A stretch of 64,000 nucleotides of DNA from Zymoseptoria tritici IPO323. Its lineage: Eukaryota > Ascomycota > Dothideomycetes > Mycosphaerellales > Mycosphaerellaceae. Numbering within the stretch: the stretch's first letter is position 1; the number at the start of each line of letters is the position of its first letter. Of this stretch, positions 34,380-46,077 are shown piece by piece. Below the pieces are notes generated by a model that did not search any database, had not been told where the DNA came from, and saw nothing but the letters and a program-made list of their open reading frames with translations. Location: assembly GCF_000219625.1 (NCBI RefSeq), contig NC_018207.1, forward strand, positions 1,398,625-1,462,624, in the 5' to 3' direction. Position numbers and translations under genes: made by a program.

Positions 34380-35263
34380 CTATCTTTAGGTCTAGGAGGG
34401 TCTAGAGGATCTTTACTCGAGTAATAAGGAGGACCTTCGTCCGAGCGATAAGGAGGACCTTCGCCTAGGGTATATAGGAGGCAGTTAACTAATCGCTTCG
34501 TCTCCTTTGCCGCACAGATTAGGCAGGCCTCGGCGTATTTCTAAAAGAAGGGTATCTGTATAATAGGCTTCGGTATAGGGTTAACTAGAATCGCGGTAGG
34601 GTCGGTCTCTAGGACGAGGACAGTAGGGATCGTTAAGGGGATGTCGATAGAAGGCAGCCTAGTTAAAGGGATGTCGGTAGGGAGCCTCGTAGAAGGAATG
34701 TCTATAGAAGGAATGTCTGTAGAAGGAAGATTCGTCGACGGAATCTTCGTCGAAGGGATGCTCGTAGAAGGAAGATCTGTAGAGACAATATCTAGGAACA
34801 CGTCCTCCTCACGCCGGATCGTCTTCCTTAACCGACAATCCGCGGACGCAGTCTCGATCGAAGACTTGGACTCGAGTGCTCGCTTCGCCAGCGCGGTTAC
34901 CGGCTCCTCTAGTCGATCTTTAATCTAGGCAACGAGCTAGGCTGTATCCTTACTACAGTTACGAAGCTAGTCCAGGATCGTTTGCGCTATAAGGGTAAGT
35001 CTTGACTGGCCGATTTCCGCGGTAACGCTCTTAATCTACGCCTTGACAGTACGCCTTTTGTTCGTACGATACTTCTTGTACTTAAAGGTGCAGTAGTATT
35101 ATCCTTCTATGTCGGGATGTCTGGTCTTGTTCCTTAGGACGCCAAAGTAGTCGATCTCGCCGCTGTATAGGATAATGCCCTTATAGAGCTCCTAGAGGGC
35201 GTCCGCAAAGGCTGTTAGACCTTCCTAGGGCCGTACCGCGCTCGTCGATAGTTTAGATAACAT
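34380..35263 (-). pseudogene. LINE ORF1 relic (copy A)
   Basis: Starts at the ATG complementary to 35261-35263, in a different frame from ORF2. It carries a PST-rich tandem stretch (LPSTSIPSTKIPSTNLPST, 34801-34541). The zinc-binding cysteines seen in copy B have been lost by TGC-to-TAC changes. Confidence 0.6.
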
Positions 35264-36289
35264 CCGAGGGTTAGAGGGTAGAGAGGGCAACGCCGAGGGT
35301 AGAGGGGAGGAGGAAGCTACGAGGAATGTCGAGGGAGAGGTCGGCAAAGTAACAAGTCGGGATTAGTAGTAGGAGGCACTCGAAGGAGAGGGCAACCTAG
35401 GCAGAGAGTACTTATAGATAGTTCGAAGTCTCTACCGTAGAGGAAAACCGAGGCTAAGAGCGTAAACGGATGGTAGCGAGGCTCTAGAAAGGAGGGAACA
35501 CATCCGGCTCTTATAGGGCCGAGGTATAGTTGTCCTTCTTACAATTACGAGCAGGGTTAGCCTTACGATCGTCGATAGTTATCGTTGATAGCTATCCTCT
35601 TATCTTACTGTCTACCGGGGTCTACGGCTTAATTAGAATCGTTACACTCGACGAGGTAGTAGTATAAAGGGCTACCCTCCCCTCCGTACTTACTCGTCCT
35701 ACTCGTCGTCTCTTCCTCCACTCCCTAGTCTAAGAATAGGCTGTCCCCGGCATCGTTATATCGTCCTCTCTAGGCATCGTTACATCGTCCTTATCTTAAT
35801 GCTATCCCGTCCTGCTAGGCCTATATCCTCTTTATCCTCCCGTCTTCCTTTCCCTTCGCCTAGCTCGTCTCCGGTCTCGTCTGTTGCCTTACTATCTTGC
35901 TTTCGAATCTCCTATGTCTACGTCTTCTCCCTTCTCTTCCTCCGCCCTACTCTCGTTAATCTGTTCTCCCTCGTGCTATTCTTATGCCCGAGCCGTCCTC
36001 TGTAGGCTATTAAATCTATGTTAGACTCGCTATCCGCGTATTTTTGCTAACAAAGAGCTCGACGACGTAGTGTAGTACTCTCCCGTCGTAGTAATTCCTG
36101 CCTACATTTAGTACTACCCCCTCCTTATTAGGCACCTAGTAGAAAGCATAACAAAGCTGTACGTAGTAGCGCTAGCGTCGTAGGCTCTTATATCGTAGGA
36201 CTTCTATGTCCGTAGAGGTTTCTGCGGTAGCTGTTCTTAAGCGTCGAGTAGGAGGTGTAGGCCGCTTACGTGTTCGGCTACTAGGTTAG

Positions 36290-36975
36290 CTCTCCGCCTA
36301 TTCCGGCATTAGGCGAGAAATCCGCCTAGCAGCAAGGTAGGCTAGAAATCTACCTATCCTAGCATTAGGCGAGAAATCCGCCTAGCAGCAAGGTAGGCTA
36401 GAAATCCGCCTATCCCGGCATTAGGCGAGAAATCCGCCTAGCAGTAAGGTAGGCTAGAAATCCGCCTAAGGTGTAGAAGCTAAAACGGAAATTCCGATAT
36501 ATAGTCTAGCAGCGACACCTTAAGTTTCTCGACCTTTTTTAATACTACAACAACGATCTTAAATTAAATATAGACATATAGAAAGGAACTTCTTATACTA
36601 GAGTTACTCTCCGTGTTCTTAGAATCTTTGAAATTAGCTATGTGCGCGAGATACGAGAGGTGAAAGTAGAAAGCTATAATTCTTAGAAGTTTCCGTTTTG
36701 CTTTTAGGCGGAGGCCGCCTATCCTAGCATTAGGCGGAAAATCCGCCTAGCGGCAAGGTAGGCTAGAAATCCGCCTATCCCGGCATTAGGCGAGAAATCC
36801 GCCTAGCGGCAAGGTAGGCTAGAAATCTGCCTATCCCGGCATTAGGCGAGAAATCCGCCTAGTAGCAAGGTAGGCTAGAAATCTACCTATCCTAGCATTA
36901 GGCAAGAAATCCGCCTAGCGGCAAGGTAGGCTGGAAATCCGCCTATCCCGGCATTAGGCGAGAAATCCGCCTACA
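36290..36975. repeat. ~56-bp minisatellite in two blocks (copy A)
   Basis: Units of the type CCCGGCATTAGGCGAGAAAT followed by CCGCCTAGCGGCAAGGTAGG and CTGGAAATCCGCCTAT are tandemly repeated at about 36296-36470 (three units) and 36709-36973 (about five units). A conserved spacer of about 235 bp separates the blocks. Its ends carry inverted AAAACGGAAA sequences. Confidence 0.8.
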
Positions 36976-37199
36976 CCCGTAATCCGTAGCCGGCCTGCCC
37001 TAGCATCGTCTATATCGTAAGAAGGGTAGACTTTAGCTATAGCTCCGGAAAGCGATACAATCCGCGTTTAGGCAGAGGAGGTAGAGCAGTTCGTAGTACA
37101 GGCTATAGAGGCAATCCCAGCGGAGGAGACGGCGAGGTTGTAGTAGAGAGGGAGGAGTCTTAGCGGGAAGTTCAGTAGTGCGCTAATTAGTCCTAGCGA

Positions 37200-38040
37200 C
37201 TAGACATAGACCCTCCTTAGTTAATTAACTAAGGCGTAGGGCTTAGAGTTTGCGGTCGACTAATTAGAGGAGCCGGACGGGTCTAGAGCAGGGCTCTTTC
37301 GACAACTCGCTAGACCTCGTCTCCTTCGCGCTTCCTCTTAACTATCGAAAATCCTTCTTAAGGGTCTGCCGACTAGTTAGGGCGAACAGACGAATTCGAG
37401 GCTCGTTATATACTTTTAGAACCTAACTTCTTAACCTTACGACGGGTTCTTTCGAAACTAATATAAGCTCCGAGTGCGGGTTATAACAAGAAGAATTATC
37501 TGTTTTTAATCTTCGATATCGTATATATTAGATCTTTATTCGCCTGCTAGCAGATTTGGATTGTACGAAATCTACGTCGGAGTCTAGGAGATAGAGGAGT
37601 TCGGAGCGGAGGAGACGGCGAGGTCGTAGTAGAGAGGGAGGAGTCCGGGTAGGAAAGTTCAGTAGTGCGCTTCTATGTCCACGTAACCGGGCACGGACCT
37701 ACCTTAGTTAATTAACTAAGACGTAGGGCTTAGAGTTTGCAGCCAGCTAATAGGCAGGGGAGGACGTAGCGGCCCTCCCGTCGCGGCCGATTCGTCTACG
37801 CGACCAGACACAGACCTACCTTGGTTAATTAACTAAGACGTAGGGCTTAGAGTTTGCGGTCGACGAATTAGAGGAGCCGGACAGGTCTAGATCGAATCTA
37901 TACTTAGATAACTCGCTAGACCTCATCTCCTCCGCGCTTCCTCTTTACTATCCTCTTCCGCAGTAGTACTATGTCTTGCTCGGGTATTGTTAGTTATAGT
38001 CGAAACCCGAAAATCCTTCGTAAAGGGTCTGCCGGCAAGT
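37200..38040. repeat. LINE-block 5' region repeats with TTAGTTAATTAACTAA palindrome
   Basis: A module that includes a 16-bp palindrome (TTAGTTAATTAACTAA) followed by AGACGTAGGGCTTAGAGTTT occurs at 37217, 37704 and 37821. The spacings of 487 and 117 bp are the same in copy B (62634, 63121, 63238). Related modules also lie at 39381, 39498 and 40060. Confidence 0.7.
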
Positions 38041-38140
38041 AGTAAGCTTATTGTATTGTATCCTTGTTGTATTGTATTGTATTGTCGTATATATAGCTGT
38101 CGTAGATCCTTACCTTAAGGCTAGTGTATTGTATTGTCGT
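38039..38140 (+). repeat. ATTGT-rich microsatellite (copy A)
   Basis: Runs of TTGTATTGTATTGTATTG in the 5' region of the LINE block; counterpart at about 63470-63560. Confidence 0.7.
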
Positions 38141-38451
38141 GCTGTACGGCTGGATATAATACAGCTGTATCCGGTAATAGTAGGCATAGTTTTAAGGGCT
38201 ATGTTTATAGTAGTGTATTAGGAGGTAGTGTTTTTAGAGGTGTATTCGGAGTCTGCGCTAGTGTTGTTGTACTACATAAACAGAGTCTGCACCTAAGAAG
38301 TTAGCTATTAATCTACTGCTCTTGTAACTATTGTAACAACACTATTGCTATTAACATAGCCTTATCTTTAGCCTTAACACCCTCGATAGCAGGCTAGCAA
38401 CTGCTACTACGTAAGGATCGCACCTCCGACGATATTACGCTCTGTAAGAGC

Positions 38452-39030
38452 AGCGCTATATTCGACAAGGCCCTTTAGCCGGACTCCTTTAAGATTAAGG
38501 GCACTAAATACACTCGTTGTGCGAACGCACACTACTATTCGACGCTATTGCTTGGTAGATGGCTCGTCGCCGTTAGTAGCTATGCCTCTTACGAATAGCA
38601 CTCGACTGCCTTTTAGTCCCCCTTATAAACGACAACCCTAAGCGCTTATTCAGCCCCGGCAGAGATATAATTAACTACCGCCGTTTATAGCTCTATAGCG
38701 ACATTATCGAGGCTTATACGTTCCTTCGTAGTGCATATAGACCTCTAATTAAGATAACAAGAGCCGGAGCAACAACACTAGTATTTAACGACGACGAGGA
38801 CATTAAGAAGTCTATAGATGGTTAGATAATAAGCTTATTCATAAGCGATATAACAGCCGGCTTTATAACCTTCTACACTGCTTAAGGAGACTTATAAGCA
38901 ACAGTGGTAGACAATAAGGTCTAAGAGTGTTGTATATAGTAGATATCTACTATATGTTGCTAAGATACATATTATATTGTATTGTTACTACCCTTATATA
39001 TAATACAATCTAATATAACAAGCTTACTGC
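38452..39030 (+). pseudogene. Plus-strand coding relic, family unknown
   Basis: Between about 38390 and 38930 the plus strand contains coding-like segments interrupted by stops, such as SFKIKGTKYTRCANAHYYST (about 38490-38548) and TRAGATTLVFNDDEDIKKS (about 38760-38815). It starts inside the duplicated block, so copy B retains only its first few codons before the telomere. I do not recognise the family. Confidence 0.35.
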
Positions 39031-39033
39031 CAG

Positions 39034-40200
39034 CAAGTCGGGGCAGTAAGACGAATCCGACGCTCGTCGTATACTTGGAAAACCTTACTTCTGAACCTTG
39101 TAACAGTTTCTTTCGCAACAAAGACGGGCTCCGAGACCGGGCAATTACGAGAAGAACTATCTATTAAAAATCTTCTATGTCGTATCTATAAGAGCTTGTT
39201 TTACCCTTGAGCAGACTCGGATTTAACGAAATCCGCGTCGAGGCGGACGAGACAGAGGAGTTCGCTATATAGGAGATAGAGGCAATTACCGCGGAGGAGG
39301 TCGTAGAAGGGAGGGAGGAGTCCGGGTAGGACAGTTTAGCAGTGCGCTTCTGGGCCTACGTAACCGGGCACGGACCCACCTTAGTTAATTAACTAAGACG
39401 TAGGGCTTAGAGTTTGCGGCCAGCCAATAGGCAGGGGAGGACGTAGCGGCCCTCCCGTCGCGGCCGATTCGTCCACGCGACCGGATACGGACCTACCTTA
39501 GTTAATTAACCAAGACGTGGGGCTTAGAGTTTGCGGTCGACGAATTAGAGGAGCCGGACTGGTCTGGATCGAATCTATACTTAGATAACTCGCTAGACCT
39601 CATCTCCTCCGCGCTTCCTCTTAACTATCCTCTTCCGCGGCAGTACTATGTCTTGCTCGGGTGTTGTTAGTTGTGGTCGAAACCCGAAAATCCTTCGTAA
39701 AGGGTCTGCTAGCAAGTCGGGGTAGCAAGACGAATCCGATGCTCGTCGCATACTTAGAAAACCTTACTTCTGAACTTTGTAACGGTTTCTTTCGCAACAA
39801 AGACGGGCTCCGAGACCGGGCAATTATAAGAAGAACTATCTATTAAAAATCTTCTATGTCGTATCTATAAGAGCTTGTTTTACCCTCGAGCAGACTCGGA
39901 TTTAACGAAATCCGCGTCGAGGCGGACGAGACGGAGGAGTTCGCTGTGTAGGAGATAGAGGCAATTACCGCGGAGGAGGTCGTAGAAGGGAGGGAGGAGT
40001 CCGGGTAGGATAGTTTAGTAGTGCGCTTCTAGGCCCACGTGACCGGGCACGGACCTACCTTGGTTAATTAACTAAGACGTGGGGCTTAGAGTTTGCGGTC
40101 GACGAATTAGAGGAGCCGGACCGGTCCGGATCAAATCTATACTTGGATAACTTGCTAGACCTCATCTCCTCTGCGCTTCCTCTTAACTATCCTGTCCCTC
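39034..40200. repeat. Tandem ~0.5-0.7 kb 5'-region monomers
   Basis: Two successive copies of a module starting with GCAAGTCGGGGCAGTAAGAC (39034 and 39709). They continue through a CGCGTCGAGGCGGACGAGAC segment to the TTAATTAA palindrome. The first copy has the extra 117-bp palindrome repeat, the second does not. They are diverged relatives of 37372-37860 and 62791-63300. They resemble promoter monomers of some LINEs, but this is inference. Confidence 0.6.
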
Positions 40201-40249
40201 TGTAGCCCTTCCGCCTACGTCCTTATTGTTTAGAAAGGTCGAAAACGAC

Positions 40250-42856
40250 GAACCCTAGTCGACGTCGGTTACTACATCGCTAGGCTGCGACAGGACACTC
40301 GGATTGCACATCCGCGGCCCGCTGTCCTCGCTGCCTAAGAATTCAAACTACTACGTTAGCGACAGCTCGCGATACCCGCGCATCTCGAGCTGTAGGTTCG
40401 CTATATACGGTTTCGCGGCGGTTCGCGCGCGGTCGTAGTACCTCTACCTCTAGAGTCGCTTGGCCGTCGGCGCAATCTCTAGCCGCACTCGACGGATAAG
40501 ATAGACCTAGGCGACAAAGACAGGAAGCGGGATAGTGTGCTAGATATAGGACAGATCCCTCCCGAGGTCGATAAAGAGTAGGGCGTTAAGGTTTAGAACC
40601 CTTACGAACCTCCTCTAGCGCCTCCCTACCTTAATCGCACGCTTAAAGGCGTTCTATTCCGTCCCCAGGCCCTCCCGTACTATGTCCTCTTTCGTAAAGC
40701 CGGCGGGGAGTCTGTTAGTCCAGTCCGGACGCATCTCCTGGAAGAGGGCCCCCCTTGCGGAGGGCGTTTTGTCTAGAAGTACTGTCGCCGTCGTCTACGA
40801 CGATCCTCGCGGCGGGAGCTTCTTATAGAGGTCTAGCTAGTCTGCTAGGCGCACTGTTGCGCGGCGAAACTCAAAGTTCGACTGCTAGATCCCTACTTCG
40901 TAATCTACGGCCGTACAGTACTCCCGATATGCTACAGCGACTACCTCCCGCCTCTCCTCCTGCCTCTCGTCCTTAACGAACGCCGTCTCCCCTTCGTCCC
41001 TATCCCGCCGGCATAGGTCTCGACTCTCTTATAAAAAGCCTCGCTACTCGTCGATTACGGTTGTTCCTATAGTCCTACGAGTAATAGCAAGGCATTTCTC
41101 GAAGTGCTTCTAGAGACCTAGGTCGACCTCCTGTGTTTTCCGTAGGCTTTGCGCGCTTATATAATAGTCCTTAGCGCTACTAGTGTTGTCGGCGACGTCC
41201 TAAACAAAGTTATACTAGAGGCGGTAATCCGGGTAGGTAGGGGAAATGCCTCCTACTCCCTCTATACTAGATACGGCGCCCGCCGCCGTAGGATGCTAGC
41301 AGAGCTGTAGGAGGCCCTCCGCACATCGGGCCTTAGCGCCGGCTTCGGATAGTTAGCAGCGGATAGTACAGGGCGGAGGGTTTTAACGTATTATAGGGCG
41401 GCTAGGTTAGGGTATCTTCCTAAGAATCTAGCGTTCCTCTAGTGCTTATAGGAGGATCTAGTCCTCCTCTATCGCTTCTAGGAGGGTCTGGTCTTTCCCT
41501 AGTGTTCTCCGGAACATCCGACGTCCCTCTAGTGCTTATAGGAGGATCTAGTCCTCCTCTATCGCTTCTAGGAGGGTTTGGTCTTTCCCTAGTGTTCTCC
41601 GGAACATCTGACGTCCCTCTAGTGCTTATAGGAGGATCTAGCCCTCCTCTATCGCTTTTAGGAGGGTCTAGTCTTTCCCTAGTGTTCTCTAGAACATCCG
41701 ACGTCCCTCTAGTACTTCCGGGAGGATCTAGCCCTCCTCTATCGCCTCTAGGAGGGTCTAACCCTGCTCTATTGCTTCTAGGTAGGTCTAGCCCTCTTCT
41801 AGCGTTCTCGGGAGGATCTAACCCTTCTCTGTTGCTTCTAGGTAGGTCTGGCCCTCCTCTAGCGTTCTCTAGTCCGCTATTCCCCTTCGGATCCGTAGGG
41901 TCCTACTCTCTCGCTTCCGCTGCTGCTCCCGGTTCTTAACCTATTATCTCGTCTATAGTCTTACGGGAAATGGTCGATCTTAGGGTCCCCTTGCTAGACT
42001 TGCGCTTCTATAGCAGTAGGTCCTTTAGTACCTTAAGCTATATTAGCCTCTACTTCGGATACCTTTTTAGGCAATAGAATAAGGAGGCGGCCCTTACCTT
42101 AGCGACTATAATCTCCTCGGGCTCCCTGTTGCCGTCGTCGCTGCCGTTGTCGACGGCGTCTTCGTTAGCGTCGCTTTCTACTACCTACCGTAGCGAAATA
42201 GGCTTCCGACGCTTCTTTAATAGCTGCTCGTCTTCTAGCTCGTTTTCTTCCCCGTCGCTCTCCGCCGGCTGGTCTTCCTCTACCCTGTCTTCTATAGTAG
42301 GTTTAGAGTACTTCTTTCGACGAGGAGAGCGTCGAAGGGGTAACGTCGCTAGGTAGCTCTGTACGTAGTAGTTGTCCTGCTTTTGCTTTCTTCCCGACGT
42401 AGGAGCTGTCTCCTTACTACCTGCTCTACCTAGTGCCGGCTACGTAGAGGAGGGATACTCTGTATATACTAGCGGAGGCGAGGAGGTTGCGCGTAGGCGT
42501 TATTGTCCCCGCCTTTCCGCTCCTACTGCCGACGAGATCCGTCGGCAGGCCTTCTCTTCGAAATATCGCGATATATACTAGCGGACCTCCTTGTTTATAC
42601 AAGTCTCTATCTCTTTCTTCGTATGCGGCCTTAGTCGCTCCTTAGCCTAAGCCTCGGAGACGGCAAACGGTTCCCGAAGGCGTTAGGATCCTCGAGAGAG
42701 ATAGTAGACCTCGCGGCGGTCCTAGGCCTTGTTAGCGCGAACGATAACGAAGTCGTTTGTATTACCGGCTCGCTGTTCGGTCGCCCGGAAGAGCGCGTCT
42801 AGGATGTCTAAGGGAATTCGCACTACTCTATCTACTTCGTCGAGCATTGTTAGCAA
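40250..42856 (-). pseudogene. Large minus-strand ORF relic with PPRSDRGGLD repeats
   Basis: From an ATG complementary to about 42846-42848 (MLDEVDRVVRIPLDILDALF), coding-like sequence runs leftwards for roughly 2.6 kb with stops and at least one frame change. It has an acidic stretch (EDRVEEDQPAESDGEENELE, about 42290-42230). A block of repeats follows (RPDPPRSDRGGLDPPISTRG, 41830-41440), then a more conserved-looking part with many charged residues. It could be an ORF1/gag of another retroelement or a captured gene. I do not recognise it. Confidence 0.4.
41435..41850. repeat. 96-bp coding minisatellite
   Basis: Tandem units of about 96 bp containing CCTCTAGTGCTTATAGGAGG and CTTTCCCTAGTGTTCTCCGG, at least three close copies, then shorter derived units. 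They code for the PPRSDRGGLD-type repeats on the minus strand. The plus strand is also open by chance. Confidence 0.8.
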
Positions 42857-42879
42857 GTAGGTAGTTAGGAAGGTTATAG

Positions 42880-43190
42880 GAGAAGGCGACTGCGATAGAT
42901 AGGACTATAGAGAATTTAATAAGGGAGGAGGCAATTACGGTAGATGCGACTGCGCTACGAATGCAATAGATGCGACTGCGGAGGATTCGAGGAGGAAGGA
43001 GGCGATTATACTAGATGCGACTGCGCTACGATTGCGACAGATGCGACTATAGAGGATTTAAGGAGGAAGGAGGCGATCGCGCTAGATACGACTACGCTAC
43101 GATTGCGACAGATGCGACTATAGAGGATTCGAAGAGGGAGGAGGCAATCGCGCTAGATGCGACTACGCTACGATTACGACAATAAAGGCT
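42880..43190. repeat. ~73-bp tandem repeats
   Basis: About four units containing GATGCGACTGCGCTACGATT and GAGGAGGAAGGAGGCGAT with RIP-type substitutions. They lie just upstream (in minus orientation) of the large ORF relic. Confidence 0.75.
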
Positions 43191-43199
43191 CTTTAGAGG

Positions 43200-44260
43200 A
43201 TCGGGTTAATTAAGGCGGCTACAATACAAGAGAAGAGGTAAGGAGGAAGAAGGCTGTAGGGAGGAGAATTGCGATTTGGTTCGTAACTCGTTAGAAACAG
43301 AATAGTTACGGAGAAGAGAACTCCGAGGAGGAAGATTACGAAGAGGAGGAGAGAGTGTACGGCATAGGCAACGATAGCGTAAACTCGTAGGGATTATCCC
43401 TCTCTGCTAGGTTCGGCAGAAACCCTAAGCTAGGCCTAGGGTAGGGTAACAAAGCCTAACCGGACATAGTTCCTAGAGGTACCTTAGTTCTCTTAGGCAC
43501 GGATAACCCTCCGTGCTGTCTAGCCCTCTACTTCGAAAGCTACGCCCCTAGCAGCGAGAACCGCTATAGAGAACTATCCGCGAGAGCAAGGACTTTTGAG
43601 CCGCCCTCTCCGAGCATACGAAAGAGCGAGGGACGCCAAACCCCGAATACAAGAGGCCTGGGCCTAGCGTAATGCCGTAGCCGGACAAGGAACAGTCGAG
43701 GAGGACCTTAAGCGTTCGTAACAACACTTAAGCGAAGACTCGGGTTATATGCTACCGCCCTTAAGTAGGCGTGCATAAGTAATCTCGAATATAATCTATC
43801 TTACTTCTACTGTTTAAATTTGATAGCGCTAACACATGCTATTCGCGATAGCGGCTATTATAGGCATTAAGGTGCAGGCGCGGTTAAAAGTTAATAGCTG
43901 GAACATCCTTAGTCGCACTTTAAAGCTTCTAGACTACACTTTATTAACTACCTTACAAAGTAACGTTTTACCGGCAAGTTACGCGCATTCCTTTTTACCT
44001 CTACGGATATTCGTTTTGTGGATATCTTAGTCTGCTATTTCTTCTTTGCTTCGGCAGATTATTACACTACGTGCACGGCTTGTAAGGTAAATAGTTAGTA
44101 CATTTACTCTTAGACTTTACTTGTAGCTCTAGCACTCGTATTGTGCGATTTGGCATACTTACCGCGGACGGACTACTTCGAGCAACGAAAAGAACATAGC
44201 ACCTTTGTAGCGAGACAGCGGCATTCTTAACCCTATTACTACCTCGCATACGACGGCATT
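43200..44260. other. Mixed subtelomeric DNA, no gene recognised
   Basis: No coding relic could be followed here. The part from about 43800 may be the former upstream region of the methyltransferase relic. Confidence 0.35.
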
Positions 44261-44839
44261 AAGTAGCACGGTAACTATAAAGAGACGGATTAGCAGCGAC
44301 ACGATTGTTATTTAGGATAACGAGGATAACATTATAGTAGGACCTACTTCGAGGCCTTCTAAGAAGCCGCGGCTTTAGAATAGACAATTGTAGATAGACA
44401 TTTTGCGCGCTAGAGCTTCCCTAAGCAATGCGATTGTAATTAGTCCTACGGCTTCTAAGTAGGACCGAGGCGAGTCGAAACAATAAGAAGAAGATAGAGT
44501 ATAGAGAGCGGTTTAGTATAAGATAGAATCGGGCGAGGAGCAGACAAGCTAAACGGTCGGAGATCGGGAAGTTAAGGACTAGGGCCTACTACGTACGCCT
44601 AGACAACGAAGGCTTAGGACTATACTTACTCCTCTAGCGACCGAAACAGAACCAGGGGACGAGCCTGCTACTAGAGTAGAGTCTAGGGCTACAGCTCGTT
44701 CTGGGAAACGACAGCAGCTTCGCTACTTAAGCCACATCTCTATTGTAGGACTAGCATTTCCGAGAAGTGCTTACTACAGATACAAACCTCCTTTACAACC
44801 TATAAACAAGGTCGAAGCAAGCCTAGACTTAAGTGTAGG

Positions 44840-46077
44840 CTTCTTCGTAGCTACGAAGTCTACTAGCACCGAAACTCCAGAATGTGCTACTTTCAAACTC
44901 GATTAATTCTTAGTATACATAGCGGACGGACGACGCGCATCGGACCTCGTTACTCTTAAGAAACTGCGGCAATTAAACTATGCAGAGTTCTGTTTCGATA
45001 GCATTCTGTCGGCAGGCAACGAAAAGCGCTACGTGTAGGGCGTACAGTTCGAGATCTTAGCTATTAGTAGGTACGGCGACCTGGACTTTATAGATTTTGC
45101 CGGTAGTATCTGCATTTAATCGAAGCTACAGTCGAAAGCGTCCGCTCTGTTTAGTTATTAGTACGAGCTAGGAACGCCTATACCGGAATATCGTCGATTC
45201 TACAAGCCGTTCCTTTAGCTAGCACAGTTCGGGAAGCACTTCGTCGACTACCTCCTTAGCAACTAGCAGGTTACCCTTAGACATTTCCGCAGACGATTTT
45301 ACTAATAGCTAACTGGACTCTACAGCGATAACACTAGCTTTAACTAATAGCTAGCTAAATGCAAACTTAAAGACTTCCGCACGACTATTACCACAAATGT
45401 CGGCTTCCTTTAGAAAGAATGCTAGGATATCGATAACAAAGAGTCTAAATTATGCCGACAACTGATCTAGGGTAAAGTCGATCCCTATAATCTTATAGCT
45501 ATCCTAGTGTAGCTAAACAAGGAGTTACGAACGATCGTTACGCCTTTTGTCTACTAGTACTTTCGACATATGTACTTCGGTAACTAGCTGGAAGAGCGGA
45601 CGATCACAGACCGAAATGTGCTAAAGAAGTCGGATAAGCTGAAAGTAAGGCTTAGACTAACGCCGCGACGAGCATCTCCGAGTGCACTGCTAATGCAAAC
45701 CTTAACGCCTAGGAGTATAAGCCGAAGCGAATCTTAAGAGGGGAACAAAGCAGTTACGGTAAATATAGGGGATGTCGTATGCGTCGCGCCGGATGTTAGT
45801 ACCAAATAGGGGATCAAAGCGTACGCATAGTATGCCTATGTTCAGAACGTGCACACTCGCAAAGATCGTACTTCGCTCGATGTTCTCTGGCTATACAAGC
45901 TAAAGGACACTATACTTAGCAATACCTATTACCCTTTTGCGAATAAGCTCTTCTTGTCCGACAACTGTAGCTACGGCACATCGGCTCTCGACCTAGATTG
46001 CGTCTTGGATAAGGCAGACGTATGTTAGTATGCCAAGGATCTATATTAGCAGGGAGGACACTTCGTGCGCCAGTGTA
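44840..46077 (+). pseudogene. dim-2: DIM-2-like DNA cytosine methyltransferase fragment, RIP-killed
   Basis: One plus-strand frame, read through TAG codons at Trp/Gln positions, gives the N-terminal half of a fungal DIM-2-type cytosine-5 methyltransferase. The targeting (RFTS-like) region is seen as VTLKKLRQLNYAEFCFDSIL, then EYRRFYKPFL, HFVDYLLSN and VTLRHFRRRFY (44940-45300). A BAH domain spans about 45775-46077: GDVVCVAPD, YAYVQNVHTRKDRTSLDVLW, NTYYPFANKLFLSDNCSYG, and HFVRQC. Sequence homology stops at about 46077, so the catalytic domain is absent. Coding-like DNA upstream to about 44270 may belong to the N-terminus. Subtelomeric amplification and RIP inactivation of this gene is known in Zymoseptoria tritici. 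The identification is from memory of the family pattern. Confidence 0.75.

Larger units (their letters stand above)
29156..38451 (-). mobile_element. Subtelomeric block copy A with telomere-tailed LINE
   Basis: Collinear with 54270-63868. On the minus strand the order is a 5' region with tandem repeats (about 38451-36250), then ORF1 (from 35263), ORF2 with AP-endonuclease and reverse transcriptase (about 33650-30241), a 29-bp tandem repeat, and a 3' end at 29156 fused to telomeric repeats (CCCTAA on the sense strand) with no poly-A. RIP has damaged this copy more than copy B; for example the RT catalytic FADD is FANN here and ORF1 cysteines have become tyrosines. Copy A continues rightwards beyond the point where copy B is cut by the telomere. 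Confidence 0.8.

Noticed and set aside
36290..36975. CRISPR array
   Set aside because: The regular repeats are contiguous minisatellite units without unique spacers, in a eukaryotic subtelomere.
41442..41939. 165-codon plus-strand protein with SSPPLSLLGG repeats
   Set aside because: It comes from a 96-bp minisatellite open on both strands; the minus strand continues into a longer coding relic.
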